This document shows, piece after piece, positions 16,850 through 25,251 of a stretch of DNA of 64,000 nucleotides. The notes beneath the pieces are model-generated. The model ran no database searches. It was not told the origin of the DNA and saw only the letters and a program-made list of their open reading frames with translations. Source of the stretch: JBFHIZ01 sp041596215 (lineage in GTDB: Bacteria; Bacillota; Clostridia; Lachnospirales; Lachnospiraceae); contig JBFHIZ010000003.1 in NCBI GenBank assembly GCA_041596215.1, forward strand, positions 67,645 to 131,644. The letters run 5' to 3'. Each line of letters opens with the position of its first letter. The stretch's first letter is position 1. A program made the translations under genes and the position numbers.

Positions 16850-19537
16850 ATGGAGAAAAAAAGCAAAGTACTAGAGTTAGCGAACAAAATTAGTAGAGTA
16901 AAAATGGGTTCAAAACAAGGAATCCGATATGAACATCCAGAGTATGAAATTCTTGAACCAATTGTTACAAATGAAATGGCAGAAATCGCATTGTTCCTTA
17001 AATTTAGAGAGCCTCAAACGGCAAAAGACGTGGTAAAAGTATCCGGAAAAACTTTTGAAGAAGTTGATAGGACGCTTAAAGATCTATCGCAAAAAGGTGT
17101 GTGTATTGTTAATGAAATAGATGGAGTGGATCATTATTGGTTTGAGTTGTGGGTGCCAGGACATTTTGAATTGTTAGTAAATAATAAAGAGTTAGTTGCA
17201 GAGTTTCCTCAAATCGCGTTAGCCTTTGAAAAGTATGGTAGACGAAAAGGACCCGCAGCTGCAGGATTGTTCCCGATTGGTACGGGACCAATGCGTGTTA
17301 TTCCAATTGAATCTGCAATTTCAGATAATTCACATCATGCTTCATATGAAGAGGTGTCCATGTATTTAAACGATAATGAAATTTTTTCAGTATCCGATTG
17401 TTCCTGCCGGACGGCAAGAGAAATCGCAGGTGAAGGATGCGGTCATTTAAAAGAAGATATGTGTATTCAGATGGGAAATGCAGCAAAATACTACATAAAA
17501 ACTGGAAAAGGACGTGAAATAACTAGAGAAGAAGCGTTTGAAATTATAAAAAGAGCAGAAGAAAATGGATTAATGCATACAATTCCTAATGTGGATGGGC
17601 CAGGACATACGCATGCTATTTGCAATTGCTGTGGATGTTCTTGTTTTGCATTAAGAAATGCATCCATGTTTCTAAACAATGATTTTGTTCGTTCGAATTA
17701 CGTTGCAGAGGTGGATCCTAAAAAATGTGTGGCATGTGGAGAATGTGTAGAAGTATGTCCTACCAATGCTGCAAAATTAGGACAGAAAATTTGTTCTGCA
17801 AAGCCAATTCATATTCCAAAAACAACGGAAACACCAGCGGATACCGAATGGGGACCAGAACGATTTAATGAAGATTATAGAATAAATAGAAAAAATGTAG
17901 TGGACTCTGGAACCAGTCCTTGTAAAACCAATTGTCCAGCTCATATTTCAGTACAAGGGTATATCAAATTGGCCGCGCAAGGTAAATATAGAGAAGCGCT
18001 AGAATTAATTAAACATGAAAATCCATTTCCTGCAGTATGTGGACGCATTTGCCCTCGGAAATGTGAAGATGCATGTACTAGAGGAGAAATTGATGATCCT
18101 GTTGCGGTAGATGAGATTAAGCGATTTATTGCGGAACAAGATTTAAATACAGAATATAGATACGTACCAAAAAAACGACATGCTTATGGGAAAAAGATTG
18201 CTGTGATTGGAGCTGGACCATCAGGACTTGCCTGTGCATATTATTTAGCAGTAGATGGCTATGATGTTACGGTATTTGAAAAACAACAAGTATTAGGCGG
18301 AATGTTAACGTTAGGAATTCCAAACTACCGATTAGAAAAAAGCATTATAAATGCGGAGATTGAAATATTGCGTGAGTTAGGTGTTACTTTTAAAACAGGA
18401 GTAGACGTGGGAAGCGATATGAGTCTTAAAGATTTGCGAAAAAAAGGTTTTAAAGCTTTTTACGTGGCAATTGGAGCACAAGGAGGTCGTAAGCTAGGAT
18501 TAGCAGGAGAAGATGCAAACGGTGTGATGAGTGGGGTTGATTTCCTAAAAGAAGTGAATCTTGGAAACAAGGTAAAAGTCGAAGGCAAAGTAATTGTTAT
18601 AGGGGGAGGAAATGTTGCCATTGACGTAGCGAGAACTGCTATAAGAGTAGGGGATACAAAAGTTAGTATGTATTGCCTTGAAAATAGAGAACAAATGCCA
18701 GCGCATGAAGAAGAAATACAGGAAGCTTTATCGGAAGATGTGGAAGTTAATTGTGCATGGTCACCAAGTAAAATTCTTGTAGAACAAGGAAAAGTCGTTG
18801 GAGTGGAATTTAAAAAATGTATTTCGGTATGGAATGAAGAAGGGGCATTTGCACCTGTATTTGATGAGAAGGAAATAAAAACAGTAGAAGCAGACCATGT
18901 GTTAGTTGCAATCGGACAATCTATTGAATGGGGAAAGTTATTAGAAGAATCAAAGGTAGTTCTTAAAAGAAATCAAACAGCAGAAATTGATACATTTACC
19001 CTTCAAACTGAGGAACCAGACATCTTTGTTGGTGGAGATGCGGCAACGGGTCCAAGATTTGCAATTGATGCGATTGCACTCGGGAAGGAAGGCGCAATTT
19101 CGATACATCGCTTTGTACAACCCGGACAAAGTTTAATAATAGGTCGGGATAGAAGAGAGTATGTAGCGTTTGATAAATCCTCGTTATTGATTGAAAGTTA
19201 TGATAATACTGGAAGACAAGCAACAGAATCTGTAGATGGATTGATGGCAAAAACATCCTTTCAAGATCTTCGAAAAACATTTACAGAAACACAAGTGAAA
19301 AAAGAAACGGAACGTTGCTTGGGATGCGGAGCAACCGTTGTAGATCCGTATGTTTGTGTGGGATGTGGTGCTTGTACTACAAAATGTAAATTTGGGGCAA
19401 TATCTTTAGTTCGTAAGTATGATAAAACTTCCGTTCCTATTGAAAAATTAAAGAAAACTGTATTGAAAAACATGGTAAAAAGAAAAGGGAAAATTACAAT
19501 TAAAAAAATATCAAAATCATTAACAGTCACAAAATAA
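16850..19537 (+). CDS. Multidomain iron-sulfur flavoprotein (NfnB/GltD-like NAD(P) oxidoreductase), copy 1
   Basis: An ~895-residue soluble redox protein. Positions counted from 16850 (approximate): an N-terminal wHTH-like and cysteine-rich region (1-265) with DCSCRTAREIAGEGCGH and CNCCGCSC; a ferredoxin motif CVACGECVEVCP (~293); a GltD/DPYD-type helical 4Fe-4S domain with CKTNCPAH and CGRICPRKCEDACTRG (~355-415); an FAD motif VIGAGPSGLACAY (~452); an NAD(P) motif VIGGGNVAIDVA (~583); and a C-terminal CLGCG/CVGCGACTTKC ferredoxin. ATG at 16850 follows GGAGA; ATG at 16838 is also in frame. It is paralogous to the protein at 54231-57011. A role in ferredoxin/NAD(P) electron transfer is likely; the partner here is unknown. 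Confidence 0.85.
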   Translation: MEKKSKVLELANKISRVKMGSKQGIRYEHPEYEILEPIVTNEMAEIALFLKFREPQTAKDVVKVSGKTFEEVDRTLKDLSQKGVCIVNEIDGVDHYWFELWVPGHFELLVNNKELVAEFPQIALAFEKYGRRKGPAAAGLFPIGTGPMRVIPIESAISDNSHHASYEEVSMYLNDNEIFSVSDCSCRTAREIAGEGCGHLKEDMCIQMGNAAKYYIKTGKGREITREEAFEIIKRAEENGLMHTIPNVDGPGHTHAICNCCGCSCFALRNASMFLNNDFVRSNYVAEVDPKKCVACGECVEVCPTNAAKLGQKICSAKPIHIPKTTETPADTEWGPERFNEDYRINRKNVVDSGTSPCKTNCPAHISVQGYIKLAAQGKYREALELIKHENPFPAVCGRICPRKCEDACTRGEIDDPVAVDEIKRFIAEQDLNTEYRYVPKKRHAYGKKIAVIGAGPSGLACAYYLAVDGYDVTVFEKQQVLGGMLTLGIPNYRLEKSIINAEIEILRELGVTFKTGVDVGSDMSLKDLRKKGFKAFYVAIGAQGGRKLGLAGEDANGVMSGVDFLKEVNLGNKVKVEGKVIVIGGGNVAIDVARTAIRVGDTKVSMYCLENREQMPAHEEEIQEALSEDVEVNCAWSPSKILVEQGKVVGVEFKKCISVWNEEGAFAPVFDEKEIKTVEADHVLVAIGQSIEWGKLLEESKVVLKRNQTAEIDTFTLQTEEPDIFVGGDAATGPRFAIDAIALGKEGAISIHRFVQPGQSLIIGRDRREYVAFDKSSLLIESYDNTGRQATESVDGLMAKTSFQDLRKTFTETQVKKETERCLGCGATVVDPYVCVGCGACTTKCKFGAISLVRKYDKTSVPIEKLKKTVLKNMVKRKGKITIKKISKSLTVTK

Positions 19538-19560
19538 AAAATAGTAAGAATAAAAAGAAA

Positions 19561-19592
19561 GAAGAAGTCCAATCTTGGATTTCTTCTTTTTT
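19561..19592 (+). terminator. Rho-independent terminator after flavoprotein copy 1
   Basis: GAAGAAGTCCAA at 19561-19572 pairs with TTGGATTTCTTC at 19575-19586 (one G-U pair), followed by T6. Confidence 0.85.
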
Positions 19593-19716
19593 GAATACAA
19601 AAAACAATAAATAAAATTGGAATAATTGCAATGAAAAGTATATAATGAAAAAGTAGGGGTAATGTAAAAAATACAAGGATATATAATAATGCACAGGTTT
19701 CGAAAGGGGTAGAAAC

Positions 19717-21909
19717 ATGGGAAATGGAAAATGTCCAGTAACTGGAGCAACAAGTTTTACAAAGAATACGGAAACAAAAAATAGCGATTGGTGGCCAAAT
19801 CAATTAAATTTAAAAATTTTAGAACAGCATTCTGAAAAAGTGAATCCAATGGGTAAAGAATTTGACTATGCAGAAGCTTTTAAAACTCTTGATTTTAAGG
19901 GGTTAAAAGCGGATCTATATGCATTGATGACAGATTCTCAGGATTGGTGGCCAGCAGATTATGGACACTATGGAGGACTGTTCATTCGAATGGCATGGCA
20001 CAGTGCAGGAACTTATCGAATTAGTGATGGAAGAGGTGGAGCGGTTACGGGCACACAAAGATTTGCACCGTTAAATAGCTGGCCGGATAATGTGAATTTA
20101 GATAAAGCACGTCGATTACTATGGACAATAAAAAAGAAATATGGGAATAAAATATCATGGGCAGATTTAATGATTCTTGCAGGAAATTGTGCTTTAGAGT
20201 CAATGGGATTTAAAACTCTTGGATTCGGAGGAGGAAGAGAAGACGTTTGGGAACCAGAAGAAGACGTGAATTGGGGAGAAGAAAATGAATGGTTAGGAGA
20301 TAAAAGATATTCTGGTGACAGAGAACTTGATAATCCGTTGGCAGCTGTACAGATGGGATTGATTTATGTGAATCCAGAAGGACCAAATGGTATGCCAGAT
20401 GCTGTGGGTTCTGGAAAGGATATTCGAGAGACCTTTGCAAGAATGGCTATGAATGATGAAGAAACCGTTGCGCTTATTGCAGGAGGACATACTTTTGGAA
20501 AATGTCATGGAGCGGCTAGCCCTAGTTACTTAAATGAGGAACCAGAAGCAGCAAATATTGAAGAAATGGGATTGGGATGGAAAAATCATTATGGTTCCGG
20601 TAATGGTGATGATACGATTACAAGTGGAATAGAAGGCCCATGGAATTCAACACCAACGAAATGGGATATGGGTTATTTTAATACATTATTTGGAAATGAT
20701 TGGAATTTGGTAAAGAGTCCAGCAGGTGCTTTTCAATGGGTACCAGCAGATCCTTCTTCGGCATATGTGCCAATGGCTAGAGACTCCTCTAAAAAACAAC
20801 CGATAATTATGACAACGGCAGATTTAGCACTTAGAATGGATCCCATATATAAACCGATTTCAAAGTATTATCATGAAAATCCAGATAAATTTGAGGAGGC
20901 ATTTGCGAAAGCGTGGTTTAAATTAACACATAGAGATATGGGTCCAAAATCTAGATATTTAGGGCCAGAAGTTCCTGAAGAAGAAATGATATGGCAAGAT
21001 CCAGTTCCAAAAGTCGAACATGAGTTGATAAATGAGGAAGATATTCAAAATTTAAAAGAAGAAATTTTAGAAACGGAATTAACAGTTTCGCAAGCCGTAT
21101 CGGTGGCATGGGAATCTGCTTCCACATTTCGTGGATCTGACTATCGTGGAGGAGCAAACGGAGCGCGAATTCGTTTGGCACCACAAAAAGATTGGGAAGT
21201 GAACGAACCAGAGGAACTAAAGAAAATCCTTTCGATACTTGAACAAATAAAAAGCAAGTTTAACGAAGCGCAAAGGGGTAATAAAAAAGTGTCATTGGCG
21301 GATTTAATCGTGTTAGCAGGATGTGCTGGAATTGAAAAAGCAGCAAAAAATGCAGGGTTTGATGTTGTCGTCCCCTTTATTCCAGGGAGAACGGATGCAA
21401 CACAAGAACAAACAGATGAAAAATCATTTGCCGTGTTAGAACCAAAAGTTGATGCGTTCCGAAATTATTTCAAGGAAGATTATGTGGGAACTGTAGAAAA
21501 AATAATGGTAGATAAAGCGCAGTTATTAAAGTTAACGGCACCGGAAATGACAGTGCTTGTTGGAGGAATGAGAGTTCTTGATACAAATTTTAGACATTCC
21601 CCATTTGGAGTATTTACGAAACAAAAGGAAACATTAAGTAATGATTTTTTTGTAAATGTATTGGATATGCAAACAAAATGGAAACCAACAGAGCATAATA
21701 TAGATATTTTTGAAGGTGTGGATAGAAGTACTGGAAAGAACAAATGGATGGCAACGAGAGTGGATTTGATTTTTGGATCAAATTCCAGACTTAGAGCAAT
21801 TTCAGAAGTTTATGCTAGTGATGATGCAACAATAAAATTTATTCAAGATTTTATAAAAGCTTGGAACAAAGTAATGAATGCGGATCGTTTTGAAATAAAA
21901 AAGAGATAG
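19717..21909 (+). CDS. katG: Catalase-peroxidase KatG
   Basis: A 730-residue bifunctional heme catalase-peroxidase of normal length with both duplicated domains. Distal residues Arg91, Trp94 and His95 lie in IRMAWHSAGTYR; the family's Trp-Tyr-Met crosslink corresponds to Trp94, Tyr217 (GLIYVNPEGP) and Met243; the proximal heme ligand is His258 (AGGHTFGK). All residues needed for catalase activity are present. It detoxifies hydrogen peroxide in the cytoplasm. The start follows AAAGGGG. I found no convincing PerR box upstream. KatG is not common in strict anaerobes, so it suggests tolerance of, or exposure to, oxygen, perhaps through lateral acquisition. Confidence 0.97.
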   Translation: MGNGKCPVTGATSFTKNTETKNSDWWPNQLNLKILEQHSEKVNPMGKEFDYAEAFKTLDFKGLKADLYALMTDSQDWWPADYGHYGGLFIRMAWHSAGTYRISDGRGGAVTGTQRFAPLNSWPDNVNLDKARRLLWTIKKKYGNKISWADLMILAGNCALESMGFKTLGFGGGREDVWEPEEDVNWGEENEWLGDKRYSGDRELDNPLAAVQMGLIYVNPEGPNGMPDAVGSGKDIRETFARMAMNDEETVALIAGGHTFGKCHGAASPSYLNEEPEAANIEEMGLGWKNHYGSGNGDDTITSGIEGPWNSTPTKWDMGYFNTLFGNDWNLVKSPAGAFQWVPADPSSAYVPMARDSSKKQPIIMTTADLALRMDPIYKPISKYYHENPDKFEEAFAKAWFKLTHRDMGPKSRYLGPEVPEEEMIWQDPVPKVEHELINEEDIQNLKEEILETELTVSQAVSVAWESASTFRGSDYRGGANGARIRLAPQKDWEVNEPEELKKILSILEQIKSKFNEAQRGNKKVSLADLIVLAGCAGIEKAAKNAGFDVVVPFIPGRTDATQEQTDEKSFAVLEPKVDAFRNYFKEDYVGTVEKIMVDKAQLLKLTAPEMTVLVGGMRVLDTNFRHSPFGVFTKQKETLSNDFFVNVLDMQTKWKPTEHNIDIFEGVDRSTGKNKWMATRVDLIFGSNSRLRAISEVYASDDATIKFIQDFIKAWNKVMNADRFEIKKR

Positions 21910-21932
21910 GAAAGAGTGAGTAAGAAAGAGAG

Positions 21933-21967
21933 AGGTCAAATTGCAAATATGCAATTTGGCCTTTTTT
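21933..21967 (+). terminator. Rho-independent terminator after katG
   Basis: AGGTCAAATTGC at 21933-21944 pairs with GCAATTTGGCCT at 21951-21962 (one G-U pair), followed by T5. Confidence 0.85.
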
Positions 21968-22086
21968 GAATATGTAATGGCGTAAGCTTTCATTTTTACC
22001 AAAAAGTTGATTAAATACAAATGAAATAAGGGGACAATCTGAAAAACTAACAAAAAGAAAAAGGATATTTAGTGAAATTGTAATAA

Positions 22087-22115
22087 TTGACACTGGATAA
22101 TAAGTAAGATAACAT
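22087..22115 (+). promoter_or_regulatory. Predicted promoter of the PTS operon
   Basis: TTGACA at 22087-22092 and TAACAT at 22110-22115 are 17 bases apart. The transcript would start near 22122, immediately before the first ATACATGTAT palindrome. Confidence 0.6.
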
Positions 22116-22128
22116 GTGAATATAGTAA

Positions 22129-22142
22129 TAATACATGTATTA
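22129..22142. promoter_or_regulatory. 14-bp perfect palindrome TAATACATGTATTA, candidate GntR operator 1
   Basis: A self-complementary 14-mer just downstream of the predicted start of the PTS operon. The core ATACATGTAT recurs at 22182-22191. The GntR-fusion regulator encoded at 23613 is the obvious candidate to bind it (inference). Confidence 0.6.
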
Positions 22143-22181
22143 TATTAGAATGTATTTTTTGAAAAATACTCAAGAAAACAA

Positions 22182-22191
22182 ATACATGTAT
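22182..22191. promoter_or_regulatory. Second ATACATGTAT palindrome, candidate GntR operator 2
   Basis: Identical 10-base core to operator 1, with centres 51 bases apart, close to five helical turns. It lies just before the ribosome binding site of the isomerase gene, an arrangement suited to cooperative repression. Confidence 0.6.
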
Positions 22192-22209
22192 GATTAAAAC
22201 GGAAAGGAT

Positions 22210-23613
22210 GTGCATTTAAAATTGAGAGGTAAAATTGGATTTTTAATTTCCCATAGTGATAACTATTATGGAATAGAAAATAAGGTGCATGAAAAAGCTT
22301 TAAAAGAACTTAAAGAATTTGTCGTTCCTCTACAGTGTGATGTGATATCCTATGGTCCAATAAAAGAGGGAAAAGAAGCAATTGCTGCAAAACAAATTTT
22401 TGAAAAGGAAGCAATTGATTATTTGTTGATATATATTGCGGATTTTTCATCGGGGGATATTATGCTTCCTTTTGAAAAAGCAGCATATCCAATCGGTATT
22501 TGGTTTCCAAAGGAACCGCTCCAAGAAGGCGATATACAATTGAATGCAGCGGTCTCTGCAAATATGTTTAGTAGTATTGCGCAAAGAAAATATAAAGATA
22601 AAGTAACTTGCGATTGGTATTATGGGGATATACAAGATGAATTGGTAAAAGATCGTATGGAATTGAATTTGAGAGTTGTCAAAGCAAAGAAAAACATCGA
22701 AAATGCAACGATTGGAATTCTAGGAGAGGTAGCCCCAACTTTTTACAATTTAGAAAATAAAAAAATACATGAACATTTTCCGAAAATGAAGATCGTAACA
22801 TTGAGTATGGAAGAAATAATAGAAGGAGTAAAAAATGTTAAAGAGGAAGATGTCGACGAAGTAAAGCAATTGATTTTGAAATCCTGTAATAGTATGGAAG
22901 CACCAACAAAATCAATCATAAATAGCGCAAAAGTCTATTTGGTAATGAAAAAATATTTGCTTGAAAATAAAATAGATTGTCTGGCAGCAGCATGTTGGCC
23001 GGATTTTCAAGAGGCATTTCAAATAGTTCCTTGTGTGATATATAGTTTATTTGGAAGTGAATTACATATTCCAACAGCTTGTGAGGGAGATATTGGAGGT
23101 GCAATATCACTTTTAATTGCAAAAGAAATATCTGGAAATGTACCTACCCTTATGGATTTAACGAGTATAGATACAGAAACCGGGAATTTGCTTTTATGGC
23201 ATTGTGGAATAGGAAGTAAAGATTTACAACCAAAGGAAGGTGTGAAAATTATTAATCATCCAATGTTAGATCGAAAGAATCCAAATCGTGAATATATGGG
23301 GTTATCATATGACTATCATTTTTCTATGCAACCGGTAACGATACTAAGATATAGCAATGATCATAAAATAATGAACTTTGAATGCGATGTTCAAGACTCA
23401 AAAAAAGGATATAGTGGAACAAGAGGCTTTTTAAACCAATTCAAGTATTTAGGAGAAAAATACACAGCTAACGATATTGTTGATACTATTTTTAGAAATG
23501 GAATCGAGCATCATTTGATTGTTTGTCCTGGAACGGTAGGAAACGTATTACAAAAATTAGCAAAAGAGATGAAAATTTCAATGGTTGATATTGAAAAATA
23601 TAGAAACTGGTAA
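22210..23613 (+). CDS. FucI/AraA-type sugar isomerase-family protein
   Basis: A 467-residue soluble protein of the L-fucose/L-arabinose isomerase fold (COG2407-like). The segment CWPDFQEAFQIVPC, followed by TACEGDIGGAISL (acidic residue near 292), MDLTSIDTETGN and LLWHCG, provides the expected acidic and histidine metal-site residues. Such enzymes interconvert aldoses and ketoses. The start is uncertain: GTG at 22210 lies close behind GGAAAGG, and TTG at 22222 is possible. It heads the 13-gene PTS operon and overlaps the GntR-fusion gene by one base. Its substrate is probably made or consumed by the epimerase half of that protein. Confidence 0.75.
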   Translation: MHLKLRGKIGFLISHSDNYYGIENKVHEKALKELKEFVVPLQCDVISYGPIKEGKEAIAAKQIFEKEAIDYLLIYIADFSSGDIMLPFEKAAYPIGIWFPKEPLQEGDIQLNAAVSANMFSSIAQRKYKDKVTCDWYYGDIQDELVKDRMELNLRVVKAKKNIENATIGILGEVAPTFYNLENKKIHEHFPKMKIVTLSMEEIIEGVKNVKEEDVDEVKQLILKSCNSMEAPTKSIINSAKVYLVMKKYLLENKIDCLAAACWPDFQEAFQIVPCVIYSLFGSELHIPTACEGDIGGAISLLIAKEISGNVPTLMDLTSIDTETGNLLLWHCGIGSKDLQPKEGVKIINHPMLDRKNPNREYMGLSYDYHFSMQPVTILRYSNDHKIMNFECDVQDSKKGYSGTRGFLNQFKYLGEKYTANDIVDTIFRNGIEHHLIVCPGTVGNVLQKLAKEMKISMVDIEKYRNW

Positions 23614-25217
23614 TGGGAAATAAGAAAGAGGTGATTAAAATCGATAGCACAAAGAATGGAATATCTAAATATAAACTGATTGCAGATGATATTGAAAGAC
23701 AAATAAAAGAGGGAATCTTAAAAGGTGGAGATCCCATGAATAGTGAATTGAAAATGCAACAGCAATATGATGTTAGTCGAGTTACGGTACGAAAAGCTTA
23801 TAAAATATTGCAAGATAAAGGAATTATTCGAACGGTTCATGGAGTGGGTACATTCGTTAATGATTTGTATAATAAAGATTGGACATGGATGAATAGTTTT
23901 ACCTCACAAGTTATTATGAAAGGTCATGTACCGACAACAAAAGTCAAAAAATTTGAAATTGTAGAAGCAGACGAAGTAGTTTCACAAAAATTAGGAATAA
24001 AAGAAAATGAGGAGTGTTATTTTCTTGAAAGATTAAGATATATTGATAATCAGCCACTTTGGATTACAAGATCATATGTTCCGTTACGTGTGGCACCTGG
24101 ATTTACAGCGGAGCATTTATCCATTGCAGGGGTGACGCAATCTATTTTTAAAGTTTTGGATATGAATTTTGATATTAAATGTGAAAAATCTTTAAAAATT
24201 GAGGAATATGAGTATATTAATGCTAAGGAAGCAAAAATTTTAAATGAAGAACCAAATCAGATATTACTTTTAAAGCAATCCATTGCGTATGATGCTTCAA
24301 ATAGTCCAGTGGTCTATGAAAAAACGACAATGGCAAAACTTAATAGATCAAAGGAAGAAAAAAGTGAAAAAAAAATAAAGTTGGCAGTTCATATGTCTAT
24401 GTTTTGCAAAACATGGGTGGATGATATAAAACCACATTTAAAAAAAGTCAAAGAAATGGGATTTGACGGTGTTGAAATATCCTTGTTTGGAAGTTCGCAG
24501 GAACAAGTGAAGGAATCGATAAAATTTGCAAAAAAAATAGGATTAGATGTAATATGCGGGACTGGTGTTTCTGAAAAAACGGATCCAAGTAGTGAAGATA
24601 AAGAAATTAGAAAGCAGGCGTTAGAATATTTAAAAAGGTGTATTGATGAAGTGGCACAAGGGGGAGGACTATTTTTGAATGGTGTTTTATATGCGCCATG
24701 GCAAGGGTTTTCAAAGGTGCCTAGAGAAACTAGATGGAAGAATGCAGCAGAAGTATTGAAAGAAGCTGGCATATATGCAAAAGAAAAAAAGATAAGATTA
24801 CATTTAGAGGTAATTAATCGATTCGAAAGTGATTTTTTTAACACCATAGAAGAAGCGGTAGCTTTTTTAAAACTAATTGATTTAGATAATGTGAAACTTT
24901 TAGTGGATACTTTTCACATGAATATTGAAGAAGACGATATGTATCATTCTTTAGGTAAATATTTGCCATACATAGGTTGTATTCATATTTGTGAAAATCA
25001 TAGAGGTGTTCCGGGTACGGGAAAAATTGATTGGGAGAGCATTCAAAGTATCTTAAAGAACAAAAAATATGAAGGATATCTAGATATGGAAACTTTTGTA
25101 GAAAGTGGGACGGAAGTTGGTTCTGCAATGTATATTTGGAATGGGAAAAATAAAAATTCTTATAAAGAAGCGAAAAAAGGACTCCAATATATGAAGAGCA
25201 TAATGGAAGACGAATAG
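23613..25217 (+). CDS. GntR/UTRA regulator fused to a ketose 3-epimerase-type TIM barrel
   Basis: A single 534-residue ORF with two parts. Residues ~17-83 are a GntR wHTH (YKLIADDIERQIKEGIL, then SRVTVRKAYKILQDKGII and GVGTFV); ~95-240 are a UTRA effector domain ending SPVVYEKTTM. After a charged linker (~243-255), residues ~256-534 form a D-tagatose/D-psicose 3-epimerase-like barrel with all four metal ligands in place: Glu399 (LEVINRFE), Asp432 (VDTFHMNIEE), His458 and Glu493 (DMETF), plus ENHRGVPGTG. The ATG overlaps the previous stop (TAATG), so translation is coupled. No stop or frameshift separates the halves. It probably both senses and processes a sugar of this pathway; this is inference. 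Confidence 0.88.
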   Translation: MGNKKEVIKIDSTKNGISKYKLIADDIERQIKEGILKGGDPMNSELKMQQQYDVSRVTVRKAYKILQDKGIIRTVHGVGTFVNDLYNKDWTWMNSFTSQVIMKGHVPTTKVKKFEIVEADEVVSQKLGIKENEECYFLERLRYIDNQPLWITRSYVPLRVAPGFTAEHLSIAGVTQSIFKVLDMNFDIKCEKSLKIEEYEYINAKEAKILNEEPNQILLLKQSIAYDASNSPVVYEKTTMAKLNRSKEEKSEKKIKLAVHMSMFCKTWVDDIKPHLKKVKEMGFDGVEISLFGSSQEQVKESIKFAKKIGLDVICGTGVSEKTDPSSEDKEIRKQALEYLKRCIDEVAQGGGLFLNGVLYAPWQGFSKVPRETRWKNAAEVLKEAGIYAKEKKIRLHLEVINRFESDFFNTIEEAVAFLKLIDLDNVKLLVDTFHMNIEEDDMYHSLGKYLPYIGCIHICENHRGVPGTGKIDWESIQSILKNKKYEGYLDMETFVESGTEVGSAMYIWNGKNKNSYKEAKKGLQYMKSIMEDE

Positions 25218-25251
25218 GTTACTTGAAGAACATTCACAATATGGAGGAAAA

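Noticed and set aside
19538..19716. PerR box upstream of katG
   Set aside because: No sequence close to the TTATAATNATTATAA consensus was found in the 180-base gap.
23613..25217. Two separate genes joined by a missed stop
   Set aside because: The reading frame is continuous through a charged linker, no ribosome binding site or start precedes the barrel domain, and both domains begin and end at sensible positions.
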